NCBI RefSeq assembly: GCF_003628755.1
Contig: NZ_CP029256.1
Coordinates: 1,879,585 to 1,943,584, forward strand
Direction of reading: 5' to 3'
From: Christensenella minuta
GTDB taxonomy: Bacteria; Bacillota; Clostridia; Christensenellales; Christensenellaceae
DNA: 64,000 nt
Shown piece by piece: positions 25,633-34,706 of the stretch. Made by a program: the position numbers and the translations under genes. Position 1 is the stretch's first letter; each line of letters starts with the position of its first letter. The notes beneath the pieces are model-generated. The model searched no databases, was not told where the DNA came from, and worked only from the letters and a program-made list of their open reading frames with translations.

Positions 25633-26637
25633 ATGGGAATACCAAAACAGGTACATCCTGTAACACGGGAGCAGATCGAGGCGGCGAAACGTCCCGATCT
25701 GTTTTCGTATTTGAGTCAATATGAACCGGACGAATTGGTACGGGTATCTGGGAATATCTACTGCACCCGGACGCACGACAGCCTGAAAATCTCCAACGGA
25801 AAATGGTTTTGGTGGTCGCGCGGGATCGGCGGCAGAAGCGCGCTGGATTACCTCATCAAAGTACGCGGCATGGGATTCATACAGGCAGTGGAACATCTAT
25901 GTGATAAAGACAAATATCTTGCCCCGATGCCCAGATATACAAGCCGGCCTAAACCAAAGCCGCCTTTCATTCTTCCGGAGAGGAATATAAATAACGACCG
26001 GGTGATGCGTTATCTCACTGCACGCGGTATTTCCCCTGCCCTGCTTCGTGTTTGTATGGAAAAAGGAACGGTTTATGAGGAACGGAAGTATGGAAATTGT
26101 TGTTTCGTCGGATACGACGATATGGGTACGGCACGGTATGCCATGCTGCGGAGCAGCGATCCTGCTTCGACATTTATGCGGGAAGTAGAGGGAAGCAATA
26201 AGGAATATTCGTTCCGCATCCCGTTCCCGTCTGGAAACGATACGGTATATGTTTGTGAAAGCGCCATCGACTTGCTGTCTTTCTCAACACTGCGCATGAT
26301 GAAAGGCATAGACATAAGGCAGGAACATTATCTCTCTTTGTCCGGCGTTTATCAGCCAAAAGAAGTGATACAGGAAACGCCGCTTCCTGCCGCCCTTGCC
26401 CGTTTTCTCAAAGAAAACGGAAATATCCGCAATATTTCCCTGCGGCTGGACAGCGACCTTGTAGGGCAAAGAGCGGCGCACACCATACAGATATTGCTGG
26501 AAAACAGCGGATATACCGTAACGTACGATCCGCCGGAATGTGGAAAGGATTATAACGATATGCTGATGAAAAGCAAAGGATTATCTAAAATCCGTACAAG
26601 GCAGTCAAATCATGGTGTAAGGGAGGCAGCCAGATGA
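25633..26637 (+). CDS. DUF3991/Toprim primase-like protein
   Basis: This 334-residue protein starts like the element primases (AAKRPDLFSYLSQY), and DUF3991-like GGRSALDYLIKVRGMGFIQAV is followed by a Toprim region with YVCESAIDLLS and SLRLDSDLVGQRAA (the acidic DxD-type motif). It probably makes primers for complementary-strand synthesis or conversion of transferred DNA. It starts 14 bases after the helicase gene and overlaps the PcfM-like gene by four bases. Confidence 0.85.
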   Translation: MGIPKQVHPVTREQIEAAKRPDLFSYLSQYEPDELVRVSGNIYCTRTHDSLKISNGKWFWWSRGIGGRSALDYLIKVRGMGFIQAVEHLCDKDKYLAPMPRYTSRPKPKPPFILPERNINNDRVMRYLTARGISPALLRVCMEKGTVYEERKYGNCCFVGYDDMGTARYAMLRSSDPASTFMREVEGSNKEYSFRIPFPSGNDTVYVCESAIDLLSFSTLRMMKGIDIRQEHYLSLSGVYQPKEVIQETPLPAALARFLKENGNIRNISLRLDSDLVGQRAAHTIQILLENSGYTVTYDPPECGKDYNDMLMKSKGLSKIRTRQSNHGVREAAR

Positions 26638-26837
26638 AGCAGCCATATAAGGTAACAATAACCGAAACATTGTCCATGACAGTAGAGGTAGCGGCCGCAA
26701 ACAGACGGGAAGCCGAACAGTTCGTATCGGATCAATGGTATAGGGGGGAATACATTTTGGATGCAGATCATTTTACAGGTGTTGAATTTCACGGGCAAAG
26801 AGCACATAAAAAGTTGTCGCGGGAGGATGCAAGATGA
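26634..26837 (+). CDS. DpnD/PcfM-like protein
   Basis: This 67-residue protein has the pattern KVTITETLSMTVEVAAANRREAEQ and YILDADHFTGVEF, which matches the DpnD/PcfM family of conjugative elements (name from pCF10 PcfM). Function unknown. ATGA overlaps join it to both the primase gene before it and the gene after it, so it belongs to the same operon. Confidence 0.75.
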   Translation: MKQPYKVTITETLSMTVEVAAANRREAEQFVSDQWYRGEYILDADHFTGVEFHGQRAHKKLSREDAR

Positions 26838-27190
26838 AAAATAAGGTATTTGCGTATGTTTGTGCCCCGTTTGAAAAGGACGGTTTCCCGGTACGGGAAA
26901 CACAGGAATATTCACAGTCTTTGTTTCGGTTGGGGTATCTCCCCATCTGTCCAAATGTAATGTTCGCAGGATTTCTGTCGAATACGGTTCCGAGTCAAAA
27001 ACAGGCGCGGCAGGATATGTCGCTGGAGGTGCTGCGGCGCTGCAGGATACTGGTCGTGTGCGGAAACAATATCACGGAAGAAATGACACAGGAGATATTG
27101 CTTGCAGAACGGCTCGGGATCGTGACCGTGACTTTTGACGGGCTTAAAGAAGTATCTGAATATACCGGATCCAAAACACCGCGCGGATAG
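26834..27190 (+). CDS. DUF4406/nucleoside-2-deoxyribosyltransferase-like protein
   Basis: This 118-residue protein has VFAYVCAPFEKDGFPVRETQEYS at the start and RCRILVVCGNNITEEMTQEI later. The layout recalls a small Rossmann-like fold of the DUF4406/nucleoside deoxyribosyltransferase type. The catalytic Glu of the true enzymes is not obvious, so a nucleotide-binding role is only a guess. It is joined to the PcfM-like gene by an ATGA overlap. Confidence 0.65.
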   Translation: MKNKVFAYVCAPFEKDGFPVRETQEYSQSLFRLGYLPICPNVMFAGFLSNTVPSQKQARQDMSLEVLRRCRILVVCGNNITEEMTQEILLAERLGIVTVTFDGLKEVSEYTGSKTPRG

Positions 27191-27212
27191 ATGTTTTCTT
27201 TTCGGCAGGGAT

Positions 27213-27306
27213 CGGGACAGCGCGTCTGCGCTGTCCTACCAAGCACTGAATCATGATAGCATTCGCCATCATGATTCGCTTGTAAGGGGAGGCCCTTATA
27301 CCCCAT
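27213..27306. promoter_or_regulatory. Three consecutive hairpins upstream of the second fic gene
   Basis: GGACAGCGC/GCGCTGTCC (27213-27234), GAATCATGAT/ATCATGATTC (27248-27277) and AAGGG/CCCTT (27284-27297) lie in series between two operons. None has a strong T run directly after it. They could be a terminator cluster or operator sites. TATAAT at 27323-27328 is a likely -10 for the fic gene. Confidence 0.4.
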
Positions 27307-27348
27307 TGCTAAACAGATATGATATAATGAGAAAAAAGGAGCAGCGCT

Positions 27349-28119
27349 ATGGATCAATACAATGAAACCGTACATCTATGGAAAAAATATCATATAAAAA
27401 CAGAGGCAGATATTGACCTTCGGCTTGATTCGTTCCGTATTCTGTTTGCATACAATTCCGGTAAGATAGAGAATCAGGAAATTACTTATCACGACACGCG
27501 GGAGATCTTTGAAAATGGACGGATCATAAATTTTACGGGAAATCCCCGCGCTATTTTTGAACAAAAAAACCAAAAGCTCTGTTATGATTTTCTGAAGCCA
27601 AAACTCATTGCCCGGGAACCAATCACGATTGAACTCATCAAAGAGATCCATGCGATCCTGACAGGTGGAACGTATGACGAAAAGCGGTATATTGAAAAAG
27701 GAGAACGTCCGGGTGAATTTAAGAAGCATGATTATGTAACTGGAATTGAAGAAGTCGGTTCTCTTCCTCAGGACGTGTATCAAGATATGAGAGAAATGTT
27801 GCAGGTGATACACGAGTTTGAGGACAAAGATGTACTGAAAGTAGCGACTTATCTCCATGTACGGTTTGAGTATATCCATCCATTCGCGGACGGAAATGGG
27901 CGCGTAGGGAGGGCGCTGATGAATTATTACCTGATGACGCACGATCATCCTCCTATTATCGTTTATGATGAGGACAAAAAGGAATACTATTCGGCGCTCG
28001 AACAATATGACCGTTCACAGGAATATGCCGCAATGTATGGGTTTCTGAAAAAAGAAACGGTTCGTACTTGGGAAAAGACTTTAGAGCGTGAACGGAGGAG
28101 AAAGGAATTAGAACAGTAA
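27349..28119 (+). CDS. Second Fic-family protein
   Basis: This 256-residue Fic protein has the complete loop HPFADGNGRVGR (about residues 178-189) and an N-terminal segment with FAYNSGKIENQEIT, resembling the S/T-x3-E-N inhibitory helix found within some Fic proteins (SGKIEN: Ser, then Glu-Asn). It may therefore hold itself inactive, unlike the first Fic protein with a separate antitoxin. It has its own -10 box, a GGAG site and a terminator, so it is a single-gene unit in the element. Its target is unknown. Confidence 0.88.
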   Translation: MDQYNETVHLWKKYHIKTEADIDLRLDSFRILFAYNSGKIENQEITYHDTREIFENGRIINFTGNPRAIFEQKNQKLCYDFLKPKLIAREPITIELIKEIHAILTGGTYDEKRYIEKGERPGEFKKHDYVTGIEEVGSLPQDVYQDMREMLQVIHEFEDKDVLKVATYLHVRFEYIHPFADGNGRVGRALMNYYLMTHDHPPIIVYDEDKKEYYSALEQYDRSQEYAAMYGFLKKETVRTWEKTLERERRRKELEQ

Positions 28120-28137
28120 TAAAACTGAATCAGTTAG

Positions 28138-28167
28138 AAAAAGCAGTCATAGAATGGCTGCTTTTTT
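28138..28167 (+). terminator. Terminator after second fic gene
   Basis: AAAAAGCAG pairs with CTGCTTTTT through TCAT-AGA-ATGG, followed by T. The ATG within it (28154) is in frame with mobC but lies in the stem, which argues against its use as a start. Confidence 0.75.
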
Positions 28168-28198
28168 GTTGCAGAAAATAAGGAGGTGGATCACTACG

Positions 28199-28525
28199 CT
28201 GAAACGAAACATACAAGTAATTTTCCGCGTTAACGAAACGGAATGCAGAATGTTGAAACAAAATGCCGCAAAATCCAAATTTTCTCAGGCGGCGTATCTC
28301 CGTTCTCTCATTATGGGATATGTGCCCCGGGAGCCGCCGTCCGCAGATTTCTATACTATGACAAAGGAACTGCGCGCCATTGGAAACCGTATGAATCAGA
28401 TCGCCGCCCGTGCCAATGCAACGGGCTTTTTTCTTGCCGAAGAATACGCGGAAAATGCCAATCGGCTTTTTAACAGCATCGTCAAAATACGCGAAGCGGT
28501 CGTACTCCCGGACAAAATGACGTAA
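28199..28525 (+). CDS. mobC: MobC-like relaxosome accessory protein
   Basis: This roughly 108-residue protein is of the MobC type, with a ribbon-helix-helix-like N-terminus (KRNIQVIFRVNETECRMLKQ) and FSQAAYLRSLIMG, then RAIGNRMNQIAARAN. Such proteins bind oriT and help the relaxase. The best ribosome site, AAGGAGGTG (28180-28188), points to CTG 28199 as start; the upstream ATG 28154 lies in a terminator stem. It couples to the relaxase gene by TAATG. Confidence 0.8.
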   Translation: MKRNIQVIFRVNETECRMLKQNAAKSKFSQAAYLRSLIMGYVPREPPSADFYTMTKELRAIGNRMNQIAARANATGFFLAEEYAENANRLFNSIVKIREAVVLPDKMT

Positions 28526-29952
28526 TGGCAGCAACGGCAATTTGGGATATCCGCGGCAGGCTCGACCATGTGCTCGGCTATGCGGAGAACCCGGAAAAAA
28601 CGAAAAATCCGGATTGGGGCAAAACAAACAGCGCAGATATGACAGACGTAATGGAGGAAGCTATGCGGCAGGCGCAGGCGCGCGGACTTGCGGACGTGAT
28701 CGAATACGCGACAGAAGACGCTAAAACGGAGCAGCAATATTTTGTATCAAGTATCAACTGCGCCAAGCAAACCGCCCGGAAGGAGATGATACTCACCAAA
28801 AAACAATGGAAAAAGGAAGATGGGATCGCCGCATACCACGGTTACCAGAGTTTCGCGCCGGGAGAGGTAACGTCGGAGCTTGCGCACAAAATAGGCGTGG
28901 AGCTTGCGCGGCGGCTATGGGGCGATAGGTTTGAAGTTATTGTGGCGACACATCTCAATGCCAGGTGTATCCATAATCATTTTGTGCTCAATTCCGTGTC
29001 GTTCAAGGACGGGAAACGGTATTACGACAATAAGGCGAGCTATGCGCTCATGCGGCGGACATCGGATGAACTTTGCCGGGAATACTCCCTTTCCGTCATC
29101 CAGCCCAAATATGCAGGCCGGAAACATTATATGGAATGGAAAGCGGAGCAGGAAGGCAGGCCGACATGGAGAAGCGCGGTCCGCAGGGATGTGGACAAGG
29201 CTGTCATGGCGGCAATGAGCTTCCCCGCTTTCCTCCGTGCCCTGCGGGATATGGGGTATGAGGTCAAAACAGGCGTGAAACACATGGCGGTGCGTCCTCC
29301 CGGCAAAGAACGTTTTGTGCGGCTCCGCAGCTTAGGACAGCAATATACGGAAGAAGCGATCCGCGCGCGCATCCTGCGCCAGCAAAAACAAGAATACGCC
29401 CCGGCAAAGCAAACGATCCCCCGCAGACGGTACCTCGGCCTCTTTGTTCTTTCCCACCGCATCACATGGCGGGGCCTCCGCGCCCTGTATTATTACTATC
29501 TCCACAAACTGCGGCAGGCTCCCCATGTTCCGAGTGCTCCATACCTCCTGCGGGAGGATCTGCGGCAGATAGATAAACTGTCCGGTCATGCAAAATTTTT
29601 AAACAGATACAAGCTCGAAACCGTTTCGAGCCTTGAGGCACATAAAGCGCGGCGGCAGAAAGACATTACCGCCTTATTGTCCGAACGGACGGACATCAGG
29701 AACGAACGGCGGCGCACAAACACCACGCCGGAACGCGACAAAGAATTATCCGGCAGGCTGCGGGAGATCGCTTCCCTGCTCGGGCAATACAGAAAGGAGG
29801 TGCGGCTATGCGGTGAGATCCCCGCACGGGCAGACCGCTTGCGGGAAACCATAGAAAAGATCCATGCAGAACGCAAAAAGGAGATGATAAAGCATGAACC
29901 ATTCAGGAGACGCGGCGGATCAGGTCGTGAACATGACGGTACGCGGCGTTGA
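28525..29952 (+). CDS. MOBP-type relaxase of the conjugative element
   Basis: This 475-residue relaxase/mobilization nuclease has an N-terminal half with YHGYQSFAPGEVT, then ATHLNARCIHNHFVLNSVSF carrying the histidine motif HNH, and DNKASYALMRRTSDELCREY. The C-terminal half is basic and helical. It should nick oriT, stay bound to the 5' end, and be recruited by VirD4. It starts in the mobC stop (TAATG) and overlaps pcfB by 59 bases. The oriT was not located; it is usually near mobC. Confidence 0.9.
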   Translation: MAATAIWDIRGRLDHVLGYAENPEKTKNPDWGKTNSADMTDVMEEAMRQAQARGLADVIEYATEDAKTEQQYFVSSINCAKQTARKEMILTKKQWKKEDGIAAYHGYQSFAPGEVTSELAHKIGVELARRLWGDRFEVIVATHLNARCIHNHFVLNSVSFKDGKRYYDNKASYALMRRTSDELCREYSLSVIQPKYAGRKHYMEWKAEQEGRPTWRSAVRRDVDKAVMAAMSFPAFLRALRDMGYEVKTGVKHMAVRPPGKERFVRLRSLGQQYTEEAIRARILRQQKQEYAPAKQTIPRRRYLGLFVLSHRITWRGLRALYYYYLHKLRQAPHVPSAPYLLREDLRQIDKLSGHAKFLNRYKLETVSSLEAHKARRQKDITALLSERTDIRNERRRTNTTPERDKELSGRLREIASLLGQYRKEVRLCGEIPARADRLRETIEKIHAERKKEMIKHEPFRRRGGSGREHDGTRR

Positions 29953-30697
29953 AGTAGCGGCAAATATCGCGGGAAAGGCGGCGCTTTCCCTTGCAGCGTT
30001 CCTCATCGCGGCCTCAAAGAGTCAAAAACGCACCAGAGGGCGGACGCGGATGCGTGCGTTCAACGGAAAGCCGACCAAGGTATTCGTTATCAGGAGCGAA
30101 GATATGAAGGTCTTTGCAGAGGAAGCCCGGAAATACGGCGTGTTGTATGCGGCGGTCATCAACAGAAAACAGCCGGACGGCCTCGTTGACGTTGTGGTCA
30201 ACGCAAACGACGCGGCAAAGGTCAACCGGATCGCAGAACGGTTCGCCTTATCCACCGTAGAGGTAGACAAAATACGGGAAGATATTCTGGAAAAGCGCAA
30301 AGCGCAGGAAAACGCTCCGGCAGAGGAACGTGAAACGCCGCCGCAGGATACGCATACCATCGACAACGATACGCTCGATGAAATGTTGGAAGGCTCCCCA
30401 AAAGAACAGGGACAAAAACAGCCGGAGGAAGTATCACAGGAAAACCCTACGATGGCGGGGGCGGAGAAACAGAGAACGGAAAACTCAAGTCCGTCCGCGC
30501 CTATCTCCGAGAACAAAGACAATACCGCAGCGGAGGATATTGAGCGGAAACCGTCCGTCCGCAGTCAAATAAAGGAGCTGCGCGAAGAGCGCAAAGCAAA
30601 GGTTCAGGCGGAAAAACAGCCGCAGAAAGCAATTCTCCGGCAGACCGCCCACAGGCAGCCGAAACGAAAGAGAAAATCCAAAGGAAAAGCGAGGTAA
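29894..30697 (+). CDS. PcfB-family protein
   Basis: This 267-residue protein has an N-terminal domain (GDAADQVVNMTVRGVEVAANIA and KVFVIRSEDMKVFAEEARKYG) that matches PcfB/DUF3801 proteins, which help load the relaxosome onto the coupling protein in pCF10-type transfer. The C-terminal half is a charged, disordered tail. It overlaps the relaxase gene by 59 bases and is followed at once by the ArdC-like gene. Confidence 0.82.
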   Translation: MNHSGDAADQVVNMTVRGVEVAANIAGKAALSLAAFLIAASKSQKRTRGRTRMRAFNGKPTKVFVIRSEDMKVFAEEARKYGVLYAAVINRKQPDGLVDVVVNANDAAKVNRIAERFALSTVEVDKIREDILEKRKAQENAPAEERETPPQDTHTIDNDTLDEMLEGSPKEQGQKQPEEVSQENPTMAGAEKQRTENSSPSAPISENKDNTAAEDIERKPSVRSQIKELREERKAKVQAEKQPQKAILRQTAHRQPKRKRKSKGKAR

Positions 30698-30702
30698 AAC
30701 GA

Positions 30703-31554
30703 ATGGAAAATTTTGACGAATTGCTGGAAAAGCAAGAACAGCAGTATTCCAAAGAGGAATATGCCGCATACAAACAGCAGGAACGGGATGAACTGCACCA
30801 GACCGTAGAAGATATGACGGAGCGGGTATTCTCCGATCCAAAACAGTTAGGCGAGTATCTGGAAATGCAGGCGCGGCTCGGAAAAACATCGGTAGGCAAT
30901 ACCCTCCTTGCGATGGCGCAAAATCCCAAAGCTACATATATCCTGACCGCGGAGGAATGGGCGGAACGGGAACGAGGAATACGAAAAGGACAAGGGCGCA
31001 GCGCCATCAAGCAATTCAAGCAGGATAAGGAATATGAGCGTGAGGACGGAACAATGGCGATGGGATACAAGGTGGAGCGGTGTTTTGACGTATCCCAAAC
31101 GTATGGACGGAAAGTACCGGAACGCGCGACCAAGTCCATGCCAATCAAATCCAAACTCAAAGCCCTTATGACAGGTACGCCCGTTCCGGTACGGCTGTCT
31201 GATTCTTTAGATCAAAATGCAGGAGCCGTCTATTCGGAAGAAAACAAGGCGGTGGAAGTGGCACGCGGCCTTGATGGGAACAAACTCTTTTTCTGTATCG
31301 CGCGGGAGCTTGCCCGTGCGGAACATAATCTCGCCCCATTTTCATGCGGCTGTGCCGCAGCAGTTACTTGTAAACGGTTTGGAGTCTCCGCGCCCCTGCC
31401 GGATCAGATACCGCAGGAATATGCGCAGCTTGAAACACAGGACAAACGGCTTGCGATGAGCCAGATCCATAAAGCGGCAAACGATACGATTGACCGCATA
31501 GACCGCACCCTGTATGCAGAACTACGCAGGCAAAAAGAACAGCCCGCGAGGTGA
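30703..31554 (+). CDS. ArdC-like/DUF955-like element protein
   Basis: This 283-residue protein has a middle part (QNPKATYILTAEEWAERERGIRKG, then AMGYKVERCFDVSQTYG) resembling the single-stranded DNA binding ArdC N-terminal domain that blocks host restriction. The later LFFCIARELARAEH sits where ArdC-type proteases have HExxH, but the first His is absent, so protease activity is unlikely. Such proteins are standard in Tn1549-like operons next to pcfB. An antirestriction role is inferred from similarity only. Confidence 0.6.
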   Translation: MENFDELLEKQEQQYSKEEYAAYKQQERDELHQTVEDMTERVFSDPKQLGEYLEMQARLGKTSVGNTLLAMAQNPKATYILTAEEWAERERGIRKGQGRSAIKQFKQDKEYEREDGTMAMGYKVERCFDVSQTYGRKVPERATKSMPIKSKLKALMTGTPVPVRLSDSLDQNAGAVYSEENKAVEVARGLDGNKLFFCIARELARAEHNLAPFSCGCAAAVTCKRFGVSAPLPDQIPQEYAQLETQDKRLAMSQIHKAANDTIDRIDRTLYAELRRQKEQPAR

Positions 31555-31558
31555 GCGT

Positions 31559-31741
31559 ATGGAAAAACGGCTGATCGAGGTAGACGAATATGAACGCAGG
31601 CTTATCATAGCTTCCCTGAACGACACACGGAACGAACTCATGGCACAAGGACGCGATACGGGATTTGTGGACGATACCCTTTTGACCGTCATCGACGCTC
31701 CTGCAAAAAAACAGAAGAAAAAAACGGAGGCGCATAGATAA
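31559..31741 (+). CDS. Small conserved element protein
   Basis: This 60-residue protein (MEKRLIEVDEYERRLIIASL, then NELMAQGRDTGFVDDTLL and a basic tail) is of a type I recall in Tn1549-like elements without known function. It starts four bases after the ArdC-like gene with GAGGTGAG upstream, and its stop overlaps a tiny ORF as TAATG. Confidence 0.6.
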   Translation: MEKRLIEVDEYERRLIIASLNDTRNELMAQGRDTGFVDDTLLTVIDAPAKKQKKKTEAHR

Positions 31742-31815
31742 TGATACAGTGTATTGAATCGCTCGGAAGGGCGGAAAAAGAGCAATCCGGAGATAACGAC
31801 GATGAACCCGAATGA
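31741..31815 (+). CDS. Possible 24-residue peptide bridging to virD4
   Basis: This ORF starts in the preceding stop (TAATG), with ACGGAGGCG about 9 bases before it, and runs 24 codons (MIQCIESLGRAEKEQSGDND...). It overlaps the virD4 start by 14 bases. It may serve only to carry ribosomes to virD4. No homolog is recognised. Confidence 0.3.
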   Translation: MIQCIESLGRAEKEQSGDNDDEPE

Positions 31816-33185
31816 ATCCCGGAATACGCGCCTGATTCTGATTGGGATCGGATGCGCTTTTGTCGTATGGGCGGCTGTTATAGCCGCCCCTTTTTTATCC
31901 AACGGATTGATCGGGATCATAAGAGGACTTGCGGCAGGAATGGCGCATCCGTTCCGCGTGGCATGGTGCGATGATACGCCCCGCGCAATCCTCATTTTCC
32001 TGCTCATTTACGGGTTGTGTATCGGCATTTTCCTGTCTACACGGCGCAATTACCGCAGGGGTGAGGAACACGGTTCCGCAAAGCTGGGGGACGCCCGCTT
32101 ATTGTCCAAAAAATATGCGGATAAAACTTTTGCGGACAATATTATTCTCACACAAAATGCGCGGATCGGACTTGACGGACGCAGGCACAGGCGCAATCTC
32201 AATGTGCTCGTGGTCGGCGGCAGCGGAGCCGGTAAAACACGGTTCTATGCCAAGCCGAACATCATGCAGGGAAACACGTCTTTCGTAGTGCTGGACTGCA
32301 AGGGAGAAATTTTGCGGGATACCGGAAAGCTGCTTGAACAGCAGGGATATATTATCCGTGTTCTGGATTTCATCAATATGGAGAAAAGCCACGGGTATAA
32401 CCCGTTTGCCTACCTCCGCGACGAGAAAGACGTGCTGAAGCTGGTAAACAATCTGATCCGCAATACTACGCCTAAAGGCTCCAATTCCAACGATCCCTTT
32501 TGGGAACGCGCGGAGACCGCTTTGCTGGAAGCGCTGATCCTCTATCTCAGAAACGAAGCCCCGCCCGAAGAGCAAAATTTCCCGATGGTGATGGAAATGC
32601 TCGCGGCAGCGGAAGTGCGGGAGGAAGATGAGGAATATGCAAGCGTTCTGGATGAACTCTTTGAACGCCTTGCAATGCGCGATCCCGACCACCTTGCCGT
32701 CAAGCAGTACCATATTTTCAAAATGGCGGCGGGCAAGACTGCCAAATCTATATTGGTATCGCTGGGCGTCCGTCTGGAAAAATTCAATATCCCGCAGATC
32801 GCGTCCCTCGTGACGCATGACGAGCTTGACCTACCCTCTGTCGGCAAGAGAAAGACCGCGCTGTTCGCGCTTATACCGGACAATGACAGCAGTTTAAATT
32901 TTATCATTGGCATGATGTATACGCAGCTTTTTCAGGAACTGTTTTATCTCGCGGACAGAGAGCACGGCGGGCAGCTTCCCGTCCATGTGCATTGCATGAT
33001 GGACGAATTTGCGAATGTTGCCCTACCCGATGAGTTTGACAAGCTGCTTGCGACCATGCGCTCGCGCGAGGTATCCGTGTCGATCATCCTGCAAAACATC
33101 GCGCAGCTCAAAGCCCTGTTTGAAAAGCAATGGGAATCTATCATCGGAAATTGCGACGAATTTTTGTTTTTGGGCGGAAACGAAC
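31802..33185 (+). CDS. virD4: VirD4/TraG-type coupling protein, first exon
   Basis: These are the first 461 codons of the type IV coupling ATPase that brings the relaxase-DNA complex to the channel. Two membrane helices lie at about residues 9-38 and 60-80, followed by Walker A VVGGSGAGKTRF (about 138-149) and Walker B CMMDEFANVALP (about 399-410). ATG 31802 has GGAG 10 bases upstream. The frame is broken after GGNE by a group II intron at 33186. Joining to 33952 gives GNEQSTHKYVSELLGK, the normal sequence of this family. The full protein would be 613 residues. Confidence 0.88.
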
Positions 33186-33951
33186 GTGCGACACGTTCCT
33201 AACTGAAAAGGTTAGGCACAAGGTCAATGTTAATAATTTCAGAGATTGAAAGGAGCTTTGAAAAACAGACTTGGAGAACTAATAACTCAATGGGTGGAAT
33301 GAAGGAGTAACGCCCTGAAACGCTCGCCTAATACTCCGACTGGCGGTATCAACTGCAATTACGATGCGGTCAGAGGCTCGGTGAAGTCGGCAGAGAGTGA
33401 TCGTAAATTGGCTTGCCAAGACGAAAGCTGTCCAGAGGTGGATGGTATCACCTATATGCCGGGGTTCTATAAAATGCCCACGGTGAGAATGTTGCTTGGC
33501 GGCAACTGACGAACTTGCGAATGTACGGGTCTAAATGCCGAATAAGTCGAAAGGCTTTACAGTTTCATTACTGGTATGTGTGGTGGAGTAAGAATGTTCG
33601 TTATGAAACACCATACGCCGTTATAGGCGGCGTCCTGCATACAGGCTCATAGCAAGCACCTAAAGGTATATGCAAAGATTGAGTTATTGGAACGTGGTAA
33701 GCAACCTAACGCGGAGGACTATTGCAGTCTGTTGACACGGTGGCGGCGAAGAATAATAAGCGCCTTTAATGGTTGTGAAAGTGGTGGCACAGTACCGATG
33801 AAGTTATGGAAATATGATGGAGGGATAGCCACCAGTCGGAAATGATTCAATCAATCATTTTCGATGGAACGCCGTGTGCGGTGAAAGCCGCATGCACGGT
33901 GTGAAGCGGGGGAAAATCTGGAGATGACTTCAAAGGATTACCTATCGTTAT
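33186..33951 (+). mobile_element. ORF-less group II intron
   Basis: The insert starts GTGCG, the group II 5' consensus. Near its 3' end is a canonical domain V (GCCGTGTGCGGTGAAAGCCG from 33871, then CATGCACGGT), followed by domain VI and a 3' end in AT. A small hairpin (AAATGATT/AATCATTT, about 33840-33860) occupies the place of domain IV, where the maturase gene would be; no ORF of useful size exists. Splicing restores Glu-Gln-Ser-Thr-His-Lys in virD4 exactly. It would need a maturase from elsewhere. Confidence 0.88.
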
Positions 33952-34409
33952 AAAGCACGCACAAATATGTTTCGGAACTGCTCGGCAAAGCAACGATAGA
34001 TACCAATACCTACGGCAAGAGTACAGGCCACAGCGGGAACTATTCCACGAACTACCAACTGACCGGGCGCGAGCTATATACCCCGGATGAGGTGCGTATG
34101 CTCGACAACCGCTACGCCCTGTTGTTTGTCCGTGGGGAACGTGCGGTACGCGACGAGAAATATGATATCCTGCGCCACCCATTTCTTGCCCTTACGGCGG
34201 ATGGCGGCGCGCCGCCTTACCTGCATGGAACAGCGCCAAACGCAATGGAGGCGGAGCAGATCCTGCTTGACGGAGAACAGGAAGATTACGAGGTAGTGTC
34301 TGAAGAAGAAATACAGGAATGGCTGGAGGAACAAAACAAGGAGGAATCTGAACGTGAGGAAAATACAAAAGAAACAAAAAACACAGTTAAAGGCAATCAG
34401 ACCGCCTAA
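33952..34409 (+). CDS. virD4: VirD4/TraG-type coupling protein, second exon
   Basis: The last 152 codons start inside a Gln codon (C at 33185 plus AA at 33952). They contain THKYVSELLGKATIDTNTYG and a segment (DNRYALLFVRGERAVRDEKYD) typical of TraG/VirD4 of Tn1549-type elements, ending in an acidic tail. The protein can be complete only if the intron is spliced from the mRNA. The end overlaps the Maff2 gene by 56 bases. Confidence 0.85.
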
Positions 34410-34701
34410 AATAGTACAAGTATTATACTGTGCCTTTATTGTGCAGGCAATGATCGTATCATTTACAACCGCTGCATACGCGGCGGACGATCCACTTGCT
34501 GTAGTAAACAATCTTTCCACTTTTATCTTTGGATTGATCCGGGCAGTTGGAATGATCCTGCTCGGCTGGGGGATCGTGCAGGTTGGGCTTTCCCTGAAGA
34601 GCCACGATCCGTCGCAGCGCGCCAATGGATTTCTGACGCTTGCGGGCGGTATCATCATCACATTTTCCAAAGAAATACTCGATCTGATTACAGGAGGCTG
34701 A
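34354..34701 (+). CDS. Maff2-type pilin-like membrane protein (VirB2-like)
   Basis: This 115-residue protein has a basic start, a signal-like helix (residues about 22-44, ending TTAAYAADD) and two hydrophobic helices (FIFGLIRAVGMILLGWGIVQ and FLTLAGGIIITF). It matches the Maff2 family, thought to be the VirB2-like subunit of the transfer apparatus. The GTG start at 34354 follows AAGGAGG and overlaps the end of virD4. Confidence 0.82.
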   Translation: MRKIQKKQKTQLKAIRPPKIVQVLYCAFIVQAMIVSFTTAAYAADDPLAVVNNLSTFIFGLIRAVGMILLGWGIVQVGLSLKSHDPSQRANGFLTLAGGIIITFSKEILDLITGG

Positions 34702-34706
34702 AAACG

